Shown: piece after piece, positions 1 to 7,030 of the stretch
Numbering within the stretch: position 1 is the stretch's first letter
How the letters are laid out: each line of letters starts with the position of its first letter
Origin: Lachnospiraceae bacterium UBA7225
Lineage (GTDB): Bacteria; Bacillota; Clostridia; Lachnospirales; Lachnospiraceae
Assembly (NCBI GenBank): GCA_002473385.1
Contig: DKTR01000035.1
Location: 46,853 to 60,105 of the forward strand
Length of the DNA stretch: 13,253 nt
Direction of reading: 5' to 3'
Made by a program: the position numbers and the translations under genes
Notes under the pieces: model-generated
What the model was told of the DNA's origin: nothing
Databases searched by the model: none
The model's input: the letters and a program-made list of their open reading frames with translations, nothing else

Positions 1-298
1 AATCCCCATTCTGGCACACCCGATGCTCTACCGCCTGCCGGAAAATGAAATGGATACTTTGCTCTCTTCCCTCAAAAAAGCCGGGCTGATCGGCATTGAA
101 GCCATCTATTCTACGCACTCTGCTCTCGATGAAAATCTTGTACGGCAAATGGCAAAACAGCATGGTCTGCTGATTTCCGGCGGCTCGGATTTTCACGGAA
201 GCAATAAACCTTATATTGACCTCGGTGTGGGACGCGGAAACTTATGTATCCCATACCATATTCTGACAAATCTGCGAAAGAGGAGATCACAGCAATGA
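1..298 (+). CDS. PHP-domain metal-dependent phosphoesterase (TrpH-like), C-terminal part
   Basis: The gene enters from outside the window; the reading frame is set by codons starting at base 2, leaving about 98 C-terminal residues. Visible motifs fit the PHP fold: an I-L-A-H-P strand with its metal-binding histidine near the start, the G-I-E-A-I strand, and the closing G-G-S-D-F-H-G motif whose Asp and His are the last metal ligands. PHP proteins of this TrpH-like (COG0613) group hydrolyse phosphate esters of nucleotides or small molecules in the cytoplasm; the substrate here cannot be read. The stop codon overlaps the start of the following HAD phosphatase in an ATGA, so the two are translationally coupled. 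Family identity is confident, exact function is not. Confidence 0.85.
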   Translation, partial: IPILAHPMLYRLPENEMDTLLSSLKKAGLIGIEAIYSTHSALDENLVRQMAKQHGLLISGGSDFHGSNKPYIDLGVGRGNLCIPYHILTNLRKRRSQQ

Positions 299-1128
299 AG
301 CAAGAAAAAAAGATTCTATTTCTCGACCTGGACGGTACGCTATTAAATGACGAAAAAGAAATTACGCCGGGAAACATGGCCGCCATCCGTGAAGCGCTGC
401 GCCAGGGACACAAAATTGTTATCACTTCCGGGCGCGCCACTGTCAGCGCAATAACATTCGCGGAAAAGATGTCTTTAAATTCAGAGGGCTGCTATGCCAT
501 TACATTCAACGGTGCCTGTATTTATGATCTCTATCATAAAAAGCCCATTTACAGAAAGACACTGCCGGCAGACATTGTCCGGCACCTTCTGGACGCGGCA
601 GAGGCTGCCGGTCTGTACGCTCATACCTACACCCGCGATGCTGTACTGTCCGGGCACAATACCCGTGAGCTGCTTTCTTACACAACAGCCACCACTATGC
701 AGTATCTGATCGTGGACGATGTATGCCAGGCACTGCCGGAAGAGCCGGAAAAGGTCATCGTTATCAATCTGGACGAACCGCAGAAGCTGCATGACTTTCA
801 GAAATCTCTTACAGACTGGGCAGAAGGAAAGGTGGACAGCTTCTTTTCCTGCCCAAATTATCTGGAATTTATGCCGGTGGGCGTATCAAAAGGCAGTGCT
901 ATCCGGATTTTCTGTAATATGCTTGGACTTCCGTTAGAAAATACTATCTCAGCCGGAGATGCCGACAATGATATCCCCATGCTGGAAGCGGCGCACATCG
1001 GCGTCATTATGAAAAACGCAGAGCCATCCCTGTACGCACACGGAAATTACGTAACGGAGCATGACAACAATCACGATGCCGTTGCAGAAATTATTTACAA
1101 ATTTATTTTAACGAATGGAGAAGATTGA
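295..1128 (+). CDS. Cof-type HAD-IIB family hydrolase (sugar-phosphate/cofactor phosphatase)
   Basis: Protein of 277 aa, normal for Cof/HAD-IIB enzymes. Motif I is D-L-D-G-T-L-L with nucleophile D11 and acid/base D13. Motif II is T-S-G-R (S45), motif III is K199 in V-S-K-G, and motif IV is G-D-A-D-N-D at 221-226. The type IIB cap occupies roughly residues 80-190. All catalytic positions are present, so it should be an active Mg-dependent phosphatase acting on small phosphorylated metabolites. I chose the ATG at 295 because AGGAG at 281-285 lies 9 nt upstream; a start at 244 would add 17 residues before the first beta strand and has no such site. It overlaps the PHP stop by 4 nt and ends 2 nt before pyruvate kinase, so the three genes probably share one transcript. 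The substrate is unknown. Confidence 0.93.
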   Translation: MKQEKKILFLDLDGTLLNDEKEITPGNMAAIREALRQGHKIVITSGRATVSAITFAEKMSLNSEGCYAITFNGACIYDLYHKKPIYRKTLPADIVRHLLDAAEAAGLYAHTYTRDAVLSGHNTRELLSYTTATTMQYLIVDDVCQALPEEPEKVIVINLDEPQKLHDFQKSLTDWAEGKVDSFFSCPNYLEFMPVGVSKGSAIRIFCNMLGLPLENTISAGDADNDIPMLEAAHIGVIMKNAEPSLYAHGNYVTEHDNNHDAVAEIIYKFILTNGED

Positions 1129-1130
1129 CT

Positions 1131-2564
1131 ATGCTAAGAAAAACAAAAATCATCTGTACACTCGGTCCCTCTACTGACCAGCCCGGTGTTCTGGAATCTC
1201 TGATTGAATCCGGCATGAATGTAGCCCGCTTTAATTTTTCCCACGGCACACATGAAGAACAGCGCGGGCGTTTTGTCGCGCTGAAAAAGGCGAGAAATAA
1301 GGCAAAGCTTCCGGTTGCCGCCCTGCTGGACACCAAGGGACCGGAAATCCGTCTGAAAACCTTTAAGGAAGGGAAAGTACAGCTTCAGAAAGGACAGACC
1401 TTCACACTCACCACGCGTGAGGTGGAAGGTGACGCTTCCATCGTCTCCGTCACCTACACCGATCTTGTAAAAGACGTAAAGGCCGGCAATATGATTCTGC
1501 TGGACGACGGTCTGATCGGTCTCTCCATTAAAGAAGTTACCGACACTGATATCATCTGTGAAGTGCTGAATTCCGGTCCTGTTTCCAACCGTAAGGGGGT
1601 AAACGTGCCGGATGTATCACTCTCTATGCCGTTTGTCAGCGAAAAGGATTGTGATGACATCCTTTTCGGCATCAAGATGGGTTTCGATTTCATCGCTGCT
1701 TCCTTTACACGCTCAGCGCAGGACATTCTTGAAATCCGCAAAATCCTGGAAGAGCAGGGCTGCGATACCATGCAGATTATCGCAAAGATTGAGAATAAAG
1801 AGGGTGTTGACAACATTGATGAAATCCTGGAGGTTTCCGACGGCATCATGATCGCCCGCGGCGATATGGGTGTGGAAATCCCCCTGGAGGATGTTCCGGC
1901 AATTCAGAAGAAGCTGATCAAGAAAACCATCCAGGCAGGCAAGATTTCCATTACCGCTACGCAGATGCTTGATTCTATGATCACACACCCGCGTCCCACA
2001 AGAGCAGAAGCAACAGACGTGGCAAATGCCATTTACGACGGTACCAGCGCCATTATGCTCTCCGGTGAGACTGCTGCCGGAAAATATCCGGTGGAAACCC
2101 TGCAGACCATGGTACGTATCACGCTGCACACCGAAGCGGATATTGATTATGTAAACCGCTTCAACCACATCAGCACAAACAGTGGGCATCAGAACATTAC
2201 TGAAGCGATTGCCTATGCTACCTGCTCGACAGCGCATGACCTGAAAGCACAGGCGATCGTTACCGTCACAAAATCCGGCGGAACCGCCCACACTATTTCA
2301 AAATACCGCCCTGCCTGTCCGATCATCGGCTGCGCGACGCATCCGCACGTATGGCGGCAGCTCAATCTCTGCTGGGGCATTGTGCCGATCCAGACAAAGG
2401 AAGAACAGGATACTTTCGAGCTGTTTGAGCATTCCATCGAGGAGGCCACTGCCGCCGGTCTCTTAAAAGACGGCGACGTGACTGTAATCACCGCCGGTGT
2501 GCCGCTTGGCATGTCCGGCACGACGAATCTCATCAACGTGCATATCGTCGGCGATCCATACTAA
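1131..2564 (+). CDS. pyk: Pyruvate kinase
   Basis: Converts phosphoenolpyruvate and ADP to pyruvate and ATP in the last step of glycolysis. The 477-aa protein has the standard A, B and C domains and lacks the extra C-terminal PEP-utiliser-like domain found in Bacillus-type enzymes. Visible residues include R33, N35 and S37 in the A-R-F-N-F-S-H-G motif, D67-T-K-G-P-E-I-R, catalytic K219 in I-A-K-I-E-N, A-R-G-D-M-G at 242-247, and the A-T-Q-M-L-D-S-M signature from 276. The B domain spans about 70-165. E72 matches the residue (Glu117 in the rabbit enzyme) associated with potassium dependence, although the position matching Thr120 is Leu75. The ATG at 1131 is chosen over the TTG at 1125 because GGAG at 1117-1120 sits 10 nt from the ATG but only 4 nt from the TTG. 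The frame ends in three consecutive stops, TAA TAG TGA. Confidence 0.98.
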   Translation: MLRKTKIICTLGPSTDQPGVLESLIESGMNVARFNFSHGTHEEQRGRFVALKKARNKAKLPVAALLDTKGPEIRLKTFKEGKVQLQKGQTFTLTTREVEGDASIVSVTYTDLVKDVKAGNMILLDDGLIGLSIKEVTDTDIICEVLNSGPVSNRKGVNVPDVSLSMPFVSEKDCDDILFGIKMGFDFIAASFTRSAQDILEIRKILEEQGCDTMQIIAKIENKEGVDNIDEILEVSDGIMIARGDMGVEIPLEDVPAIQKKLIKKTIQAGKISITATQMLDSMITHPRPTRAEATDVANAIYDGTSAIMLSGETAAGKYPVETLQTMVRITLHTEADIDYVNRFNHISTNSGHQNITEAIAYATCSTAHDLKAQAIVTVTKSGGTAHTISKYRPACPIIGCATHPHVWRQLNLCWGIVPIQTKEEQDTFELFEHSIEEATAAGLLKDGDVTVITAGVPLGMSGTTNLINVHIVGDPY

Positions 2565-2569
2565 TAGTG

Positions 2570-2611
2570 AAAAAACACGGTTCCGGATTATTTTCCGGCA
2601 CCGTGTTTTTG
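2570..2611. terminator. Bidirectional rho-independent terminator between pyk and the AAA+ gene
   Basis: The arms at 2571-2585 and 2595-2610 pair as AAAAACACGGT with ACCGTGTTTTT and CCGG with CCGG around a loop of about 9 nt, with one T/C mismatch. The plus strand ends in a T run; the minus strand ends in TTTTTT from the A run at 2570-2575. It therefore can stop both pyk transcripts and the convergent LRR-VWA-AAA operon. Confidence 0.9.
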
Positions 2612-2632
2612 TATTATCCGTTGTATTATCCG
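2609..2632. repeat. Perfect 12-bp tandem duplication
   Basis: TTGTATTATCCG occurs twice back to back, at 2609-2620 and 2621-2632, directly after the terminator hairpin. It looks like a recent replication-slippage duplication in non-coding DNA. No function is evident. The rest of the gap up to 2686 shows nothing recognisable. Confidence 0.9.
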
Positions 2633-2686
2633 CGCTCATCCCAGAATGTCCGCACTTCGTTCGCCATTCTTTGCAAGCCTCTGGTG

Positions 2687-4219
2687 TTATAGCATATCTT
2701 CAATATCTGTCAGCTCCTGCAGAATACCCTGCTGCCGTTCGGAAAAGAGCAGGCTTTTGTTATATTTATAGAAACGGTCACAACCGTTGGTATCCACAAA
2801 CCATGCCGCATAATAATCCGTATTCATCTCTGTAATAAACACAACCATTTCCTGACTGTCGCCAAAGGCGCGCTCCAGAAAATCAAACACATGGTTCAGT
2901 GCGGCATCCGCTTTCTGCAGCGCTTCGCTGCGTCCGGACGGCTCTGCAGCGAACCATTCCCGGATCAGTGCAAATGCCTGCTGTCCGTCCTCCGGATGCT
3001 GCGCTTTCAATGCTGCAGCATAATGCTCCAGCATTTTCTGGATCCGGACCCGCACATGCTCCCCGTCTCTGGTAAGGTGCTCCGCCTTTTTCCGGCGCGC
3101 AGTCTCTCCGGCAAATTTTTCCGCAGCCGCCTCCAGCAGCCGCTGTGCCGCCTCCCCGGAAAACTCCTGCGCGGCATCTCCCAGCAGTTTTTTATAGTCC
3201 TTTAGCTGTTCAAACAGCCCCGTCACATATTGCTCCATCTGATACGCGCCGGCAAACAGTTCGTGAAGAGCCGACAGCAGCAGCCCGATCACACTGAGTC
3301 TTTCATCAAAAGACGCCCGGCGGATCTTGTCCACCGCCGCATCACTGATTCTGCCATGCAGAATTTCCTGCACCCGGTAATCCTTTTTATATTTATTGTA
3401 CAGATCCAGATAATTTGCGAAATCCTTTGCGATCCGCCAGTGCTGGATGTACTGATAGATCACCTCACGATCCGCTGTTTTGCCAAGTGATTCGTATACC
3501 TGTAAAAGCTGCGACAAATCCTCCCATCCGCGGGCAGTGGCAAATAATTTCCCGTCCACCGTTGTCTCCACCTTGTAGAAATGTTCCTTTTTCAGCTCCA
3601 GATAAGAAATAATAGCATTATGGATACCGGCTGTATAAGCATATTCCTTCCATACGGAAAAATCCGCCTCCACATCAATCTTCTTAATCCGGTCCAGCGT
3701 CACCACGTCGAACTCGCGCACCGACTTGTTGTACTCCGGCGGGTTGCCTGCAGCCACGATCACCCAGCCCTGCGGTACCTTCTGATTACCGAATGTCTTA
3801 CACTGCAGAAACTGCAGCATGGCCGGTGCCAGCGTCTCCGACACACAGTTAATCTCATCAATAAAGAGAATGCCCTCTTTTAATCCGGTCTGCTCCATTT
3901 TTTCATATACCGAGGCAATGATTTCACTCATGGTGTATTCTGTCACGGAATACGTTTTACCGCCGAATTCTTTTTCGCGGATAAATGGCAGTCCGATCGC
4001 GCTCTGGCGGGTGTGGTGCGTAATAGTATAAGAAACCAGCCCCAGCTTATTTTCCCGCGCAATCTGTTCCATAATCTGTGTCTTCCCGATTCCCGGCGGT
4101 CCGATCAGCAGCAGCGGCCGCTGCCGCACCGGCGGAATACGGTATTCTCCATATGCGTCCCTGCTTAAGTATGCCTCAATGGAATTTCGTATTTCTTCTT
4201 TCGCTCTCTTAATATTCAT
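2687..4219 (-). CDS. MoxR-like AAA+ ATPase (AAA_5 type), third gene of LRR-VWA-AAA operon
   Basis: Protein of 510 aa. Walker A is G-P-P-G-I-G-K-T at 40-47, Walker B is I-L-F-I-D-E at 117-122, sensor 1 is N159 in A-A-G-N-P, and a sensor-2-like Arg230 lies in A-R-G-W-E-D-L. About 250 helical residues follow, including an Ala/Glu-rich probable coiled coil at 350-400 and a compact end domain from about 440. MoxR-family ATPases work with VWA partners as chaperones that remodel or mature protein complexes, and the gene directly upstream encodes such a partner. I chose the ATG at 4219 because GTGAGG lies about 6 nt before it; a GTG at 4231 overlapping the VWA stop would add only four residues and places no SD in front. 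The client is unknown. The C-terminal half is longer than the bare MoxR core and may hold partner specificity. Confidence 0.9.
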   Translation of the reverse strand: MNIKRAKEEIRNSIEAYLSRDAYGEYRIPPVRQRPLLLIGPPGIGKTQIMEQIARENKLGLVSYTITHHTRQSAIGLPFIREKEFGGKTYSVTEYTMSEIIASVYEKMEQTGLKEGILFIDEINCVSETLAPAMLQFLQCKTFGNQKVPQGWVIVAAGNPPEYNKSVREFDVVTLDRIKKIDVEADFSVWKEYAYTAGIHNAIISYLELKKEHFYKVETTVDGKLFATARGWEDLSQLLQVYESLGKTADREVIYQYIQHWRIAKDFANYLDLYNKYKKDYRVQEILHGRISDAAVDKIRRASFDERLSVIGLLLSALHELFAGAYQMEQYVTGLFEQLKDYKKLLGDAAQEFSGEAAQRLLEAAAEKFAGETARRKKAEHLTRDGEHVRVRIQKMLEHYAAALKAQHPEDGQQAFALIREWFAAEPSGRSEALQKADAALNHVFDFLERAFGDSQEMVVFITEMNTDYYAAWFVDTNGCDRFYKYNKSLLFSERQQGILQELTDIEDML

Positions 4220-4227
4220 AACGATCC

Positions 4228-5565
4228 TCACATCTTTTTATTTTCTATATGTTGTTCCAGATCCCGCCGCCGGATCACCAGCTTCATCGCCCACGGCGGC
4301 ACATTGGTGTCAGATTCCTCCTCATCCATAAAGAGAAACGCTGTCTGAAACGGCGGCATCCGCTTCGGATAAATTCCGAATCCATCCGTAAAGTAAAGAA
4401 GCCCTTTTAAATTGGTAAATTCTCTTTCCCGGATAAGCTGCTCCACATAGGCAAATGCCGGCCGGAAATCTGTACCGCCGCTGCCGATAATTTCAAAATG
4501 CTCCATATAATCCTTCAGTTCCTCCAGAGAAGCTACCTTTGTATCCGCCTGTACACGCTCATCACACTGAATGATATGAAGATTAATCCTGTGGAAATAG
4601 GTTTCCTGTTCGGTCAGAATCGTATACGTTTCCTCCAGAAATGCCCGTACAAGCTCCCCGGAGCATGACATCGACGTGTCAATCACTACAGCAAATTCTT
4701 CAATCTTTTTTGCCTCTTTTGTCTCCAGCGGCTCAATCAATGGCATATTGCCGTATAAGGATAATCCATAGCTGTAAAAAACATAATCAAACTGGTCGGG
4801 ATCCACCTGCACTGTTTCCTTCAATACCGCAAACTTTCGCAGAAATGTGCGGTAATCCATCGTCTCCCGCCGCGCAGCCTTCATCTGCTCCTTCAGACCA
4901 CCGCTCCCCTCCGACGCTTCCTTCGAAAAGGTATCCATATCCATCTCCGTCTTTTCACGGATATCCTGCCAGCGATCCCGTGTCTGCATGTCCTTCGGGT
5001 GCTCCGGTTCCCTGCACCACCGGCTGTGATCATCTACCGTAAACTCCCGGCGCCATTTCTGCATTCTGGTCTCCCCCGGCTGCCATTCCTCCAGCACATG
5101 GCAGATACCCTCTGCCGTCAGCACCTTCAGCTTTTCGTGAAGCTCCTTATAAAGCTTCTCCCTCTCCCAGGAAACGGGCAGCTTTATGCAGCGCGTCTGC
5201 ATATCGTCGATAATCGATTCCATGGCAATATCACACGCCAGGTCCCAGTATTCCTGCGCTCCCTGCGGCTGCCGGAATACATGCCCGAACAGGCAGTGCA
5301 GCACCATATGCAGATAAGCGCGGTTAATTCGTTTGCGCTCTGTGCGGAATTCGCCGCCCAGCTGCTTTGTATTATAATAGATAAAATTTCCATCCGTGGC
5401 AATGCACTCTACGCCTTCCTCCATCACGTAAGAAAAAGACGACAATGCCACATCCAGGAAACGCATATGCAGAAACAGTTCATTTCTGGCATTCTGAAGG
5501 ATATGCCTTCCGGCATCCTCCATCCGCTGTCTGATCTCCTGCTCCCGCGCAAAAATATCCTGCAA
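4228..5565 (-). CDS. VWA-like protein with DUF2201-type (degenerate metallopeptidase) N-terminal domain
   Basis: Cytoplasmic protein of 445 aa with no signal peptide or membrane segment. Residues 20-125 resemble the DUF2201 putative metallopeptidase domain: H86-M-V-L-H90-C-L-F-G-H95, followed by W-D-L-A-C-D-I-A-M-E-S at 107-117. The glutamate expected after the first His is Met87. A charged helical linker spans 130-245. The C-terminal VWA domain has a complete metal-ion-dependent adhesion site: D296-x-S298-x-S300, T365 in G-G-T-D, and D394 in F-T-D-G. The start is TTG at 5565, supported by GGGAGGGA about 5-7 nt upstream; the first in-frame ATG (residue 15) lacks this. It begins 18 nt after the LRR gene and overlaps the potential AAA GTG start. 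Probably the MIDAS-bearing partner of the AAA+ ATPase; protease activity is doubtful. Confidence 0.88.
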   Translation of the reverse strand: MQDIFAREQEIRQRMEDAGRHILQNARNELFLHMRFLDVALSSFSYVMEEGVECIATDGNFIYYNTKQLGGEFRTERKRINRAYLHMVLHCLFGHVFRQPQGAQEYWDLACDIAMESIIDDMQTRCIKLPVSWEREKLYKELHEKLKVLTAEGICHVLEEWQPGETRMQKWRREFTVDDHSRWCREPEHPKDMQTRDRWQDIREKTEMDMDTFSKEASEGSGGLKEQMKAARRETMDYRTFLRKFAVLKETVQVDPDQFDYVFYSYGLSLYGNMPLIEPLETKEAKKIEEFAVVIDTSMSCSGELVRAFLEETYTILTEQETYFHRINLHIIQCDERVQADTKVASLEELKDYMEHFEIIGSGGTDFRPAFAYVEQLIREREFTNLKGLLYFTDGFGIYPKRMPPFQTAFLFMDEEESDTNVPPWAMKLVIRRRDLEQHIENKKM

Positions 5566-5583
5566 ACAGTTCCCTCCCGTTCC

Positions 5584-6495
5584 CTACAGCTCAAATGTCT
5601 GTGTGCTGCGCTTCTGATTACGATATTTATAGTCCATCAGAAAACTCTGGCTTTCCGTTCTGCCCGTCTCATTTGCCTCCCGGATCAGCGCCATCAGTTC
5701 CTGCCCGCTCCAGTCGACAAAAGTGCAGAGATATTCCAGCGCCCCCTGCTGTTCAAATGCCAGACACCACGAAGCCGCCTCCATGCGATGCTCTATCAGC
5801 CACGCCTGATAAATTCCCCTGGCATCTTCAGAGAGCTTATAGGGGTGCTGCAGCCGCATCAGACAAAGCTCAATACAAAAATCAACACTTTCCCACGCCG
5901 CTGCCTCGCCAAATAGCTGGTCGTATTCCTGGAAATTCAGTTCTCCATCACGAAAACACTGCCGGTAATGATAGCCGGAGCCGTGAAAATGCGTTTCCAG
6001 AATCCGTGCCGGTGTATTTTCCACCGCTTCCTCATAATACTCCGGAAACAATAGCTCTGCAGACGTACCGTCCCCGTAATCGAGCGTCACCTTCAATTCC
6101 TGGCGCAGCTCACTGACAATATCCTTCAGACAATAGCCCCATGCGTTCTGCATATATACATATATCTCCCGCAGGCGGTAACAGCCGGTGAACGCCCCAC
6201 CCGCAATATCCTCAGTCTGATGATACAGCGTCATACGTTCCAGCTTCCTGCAGCCATAAAATGCGTAATTTCCAATTCTGCGCAGGCTCTGGGGAAGCTG
6301 CACCTCCAGTACCTTCTCCCCGCAGGCAGCCCGGTCTGCATCATCCGTTCCAGGCTTCGCATGGGAAAAGGCATATGCCTCCAGAGCCGTCACCGGCAGA
6401 AGGCCTATCTGCTCCGGCAGCCTTACACGCTGTTCCGTCCCCAGACAGCGTTCCACAATCACCTGCTCCTTTTCCGTACGGCTGATAATTTCCAT
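5584..6495 (-). CDS. BspA-type leucine-rich-repeat protein, first gene of LRR-VWA-AAA operon
   Basis: Protein of 303 aa. Three LRR_5 (BspA/TpLRR-like) repeats lie at about residues 22-46, 62-86 and 87-110; the best reads L-R-R-I-G-N-Y-A-F-Y-G-C followed by a K-L-E strand, and the next contains G-G-A-F-T-G-C. Residues 150-303 are non-repetitive and mostly helical, with several Cys and Trp, ending in an E-T-G-R-T-E-S-Q-S-F helix. No signal peptide or membrane anchor is seen, so unlike surface BspA proteins it should be cytoplasmic. The ATG at 6495 has GGAGGA about 6 nt upstream. Only 18 nt separate it from the VWA gene. Because LRRs bind proteins, it may be the client-recognition subunit of the VWA/AAA+ pair; that role is inference from position only. 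A TATGAT at 6529-6524 could be a -10 box but has no matching -35. Confidence 0.8.
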   Translation of the reverse strand: MEIISRTEKEQVIVERCLGTEQRVRLPEQIGLLPVTALEAYAFSHAKPGTDDADRAACGEKVLEVQLPQSLRRIGNYAFYGCRKLERMTLYHQTEDIAGGAFTGCYRLREIYVYMQNAWGYCLKDIVSELRQELKVTLDYGDGTSAELLFPEYYEEAVENTPARILETHFHGSGYHYRQCFRDGELNFQEYDQLFGEAAAWESVDFCIELCLMRLQHPYKLSEDARGIYQAWLIEHRMEAASWCLAFEQQGALEYLCTFVDWSGQELMALIREANETGRTESQSFLMDYKYRNQKRSTQTFEL

Positions 6496-6531
6496 TGGCT
6501 TCCTCCATCATGCAAATAACTCTATCATAAG

Positions 6532-6565
6532 ATAAAAATATGCACCCGGATAACCGGGCGCATAT
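6532..6565 (-). terminator. Rho-independent terminator of the acidic-tail membrane protein gene
   Basis: A 12-bp stem (6565-6554 with 6549-6538, one mismatch) closes an ATAA-type tetraloop and is followed on the minus strand by TTTTATCTT. It lies 10 nt beyond the stop codon at 6575. It separates this gene from the LRR operon. Confidence 0.85.
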
Positions 6566-6574
6566 GCTTCTCTC

Positions 6575-6928
6575 TTATTCTGCTGTCTCTTCTTCCACAG
6601 CATCTTCTGCACCATCTGCTGTGTCAGTTTCCTCTGCTGCAGCGTCTTCGTCCTCTGCCGCTGCATCCTCTGCGGTGTCTGCTTCATCAGCCTCCTCCAC
6701 AGTCAGACCGTTCAGGTACGTATCTACAGCAGTGGTATCTGCCTCATAAAATTTTCTTGTCTCTACATGGAATCTGTTATAAGCAGAAACTCCGATCCAG
6801 GCGACAAGTACCAGAAGTACTGCATAACTGCCAACCTTCCAAAGCATTCTCTCTCGCTTTTCTTTTTTCATAATTTTCTGGCGGTTTGCCTTCTGCTCTT
6901 TGTAGCGGTCTACTTTTGCCTGACTCAT
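6575..6928 (-). CDS. Small single-pass membrane protein with acidic C-terminal tail
   Basis: Protein of 117 aa in three parts. Residues 1-31 are strongly basic (M-S-Q-A-K-V-D-R-Y-K and a K-K-E-K-R-E-R cluster). Residues 32-50 form one membrane helix. After a short linker, residues 78-117 are low-complexity with 21 Asp/Glu, 13 Ala, some Thr and no Lys/Arg. The positive-inside rule puts the N-terminus in the cytoplasm and the acidic tail outside. A GAGGAG about 8 nt upstream supports the ATG at 6928. Its own promoter and terminator bracket it, so it is probably monocistronic, although degV read-through is possible. I recognise the N-terminal pattern as a conserved Lachnospiraceae hypothetical but know no function; the tail could bind cations or cell-wall polymers. 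Confidence 0.8.
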   Translation of the reverse strand: MSQAKVDRYKEQKANRQKIMKKEKRERMLWKVGSYAVLLVLVAWIGVSAYNRFHVETRKFYEADTTAVDTYLNGLTVEEADEADTAEDAAAEDEDAAAEETDTADGAEDAVEEETAE

Positions 6929-6987
6929 ATGCCATTCTCCTCTATCTTACATTCTTTCTCGCAAGTACCTTGCTCATCCTGCCCTTT

Positions 6988-7016
6988 AGTGTAACATAGT
7001 TTTCCCAAAAATACAA
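6988..7016 (-). promoter_or_regulatory. Putative sigma-A promoter for the acidic-tail membrane protein
   Basis: On the minus strand TTGTAT (7016-7011) and TACACT (6993-6988) are 17 nt apart, and TGT before the -10 gives an extended -10 (TGnTACACT). It is upstream of the gene at 6928 and downstream of degV. The -35 match is weak (3/6), so this is tentative. Confidence 0.45.
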
Positions 7017-7030
7017 TAGCTACATTTTCC

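Noticed and set aside
4999..5916. Plus-strand open frame of 305 codons
   Set aside because: It is antisense across the VWA and LRR genes, rich in Leu, Pro, Arg and His as expected from a shadow frame, with no domain.
6524..6552. Possible promoter of the LRR-VWA-AAA operon
   Set aside because: TATGAT at 6529-6524 is a fair -10, but the -35 position reads TATCCG and overlaps the upstream terminator stem, so it is not supported as a feature.
6540..6749. Plus-strand Ser/Ala-rich frame
   Set aside because: The repeats are the complement of the acidic Ala/Glu/Asp tail codons of the membrane protein on the other strand.
6961..6973. GCAAG/CTTGC small hairpin in the leader of the acidic-tail protein gene
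   Set aside because: Only five base pairs with a 3-nt loop; too short to call a regulatory RNA or attenuator.
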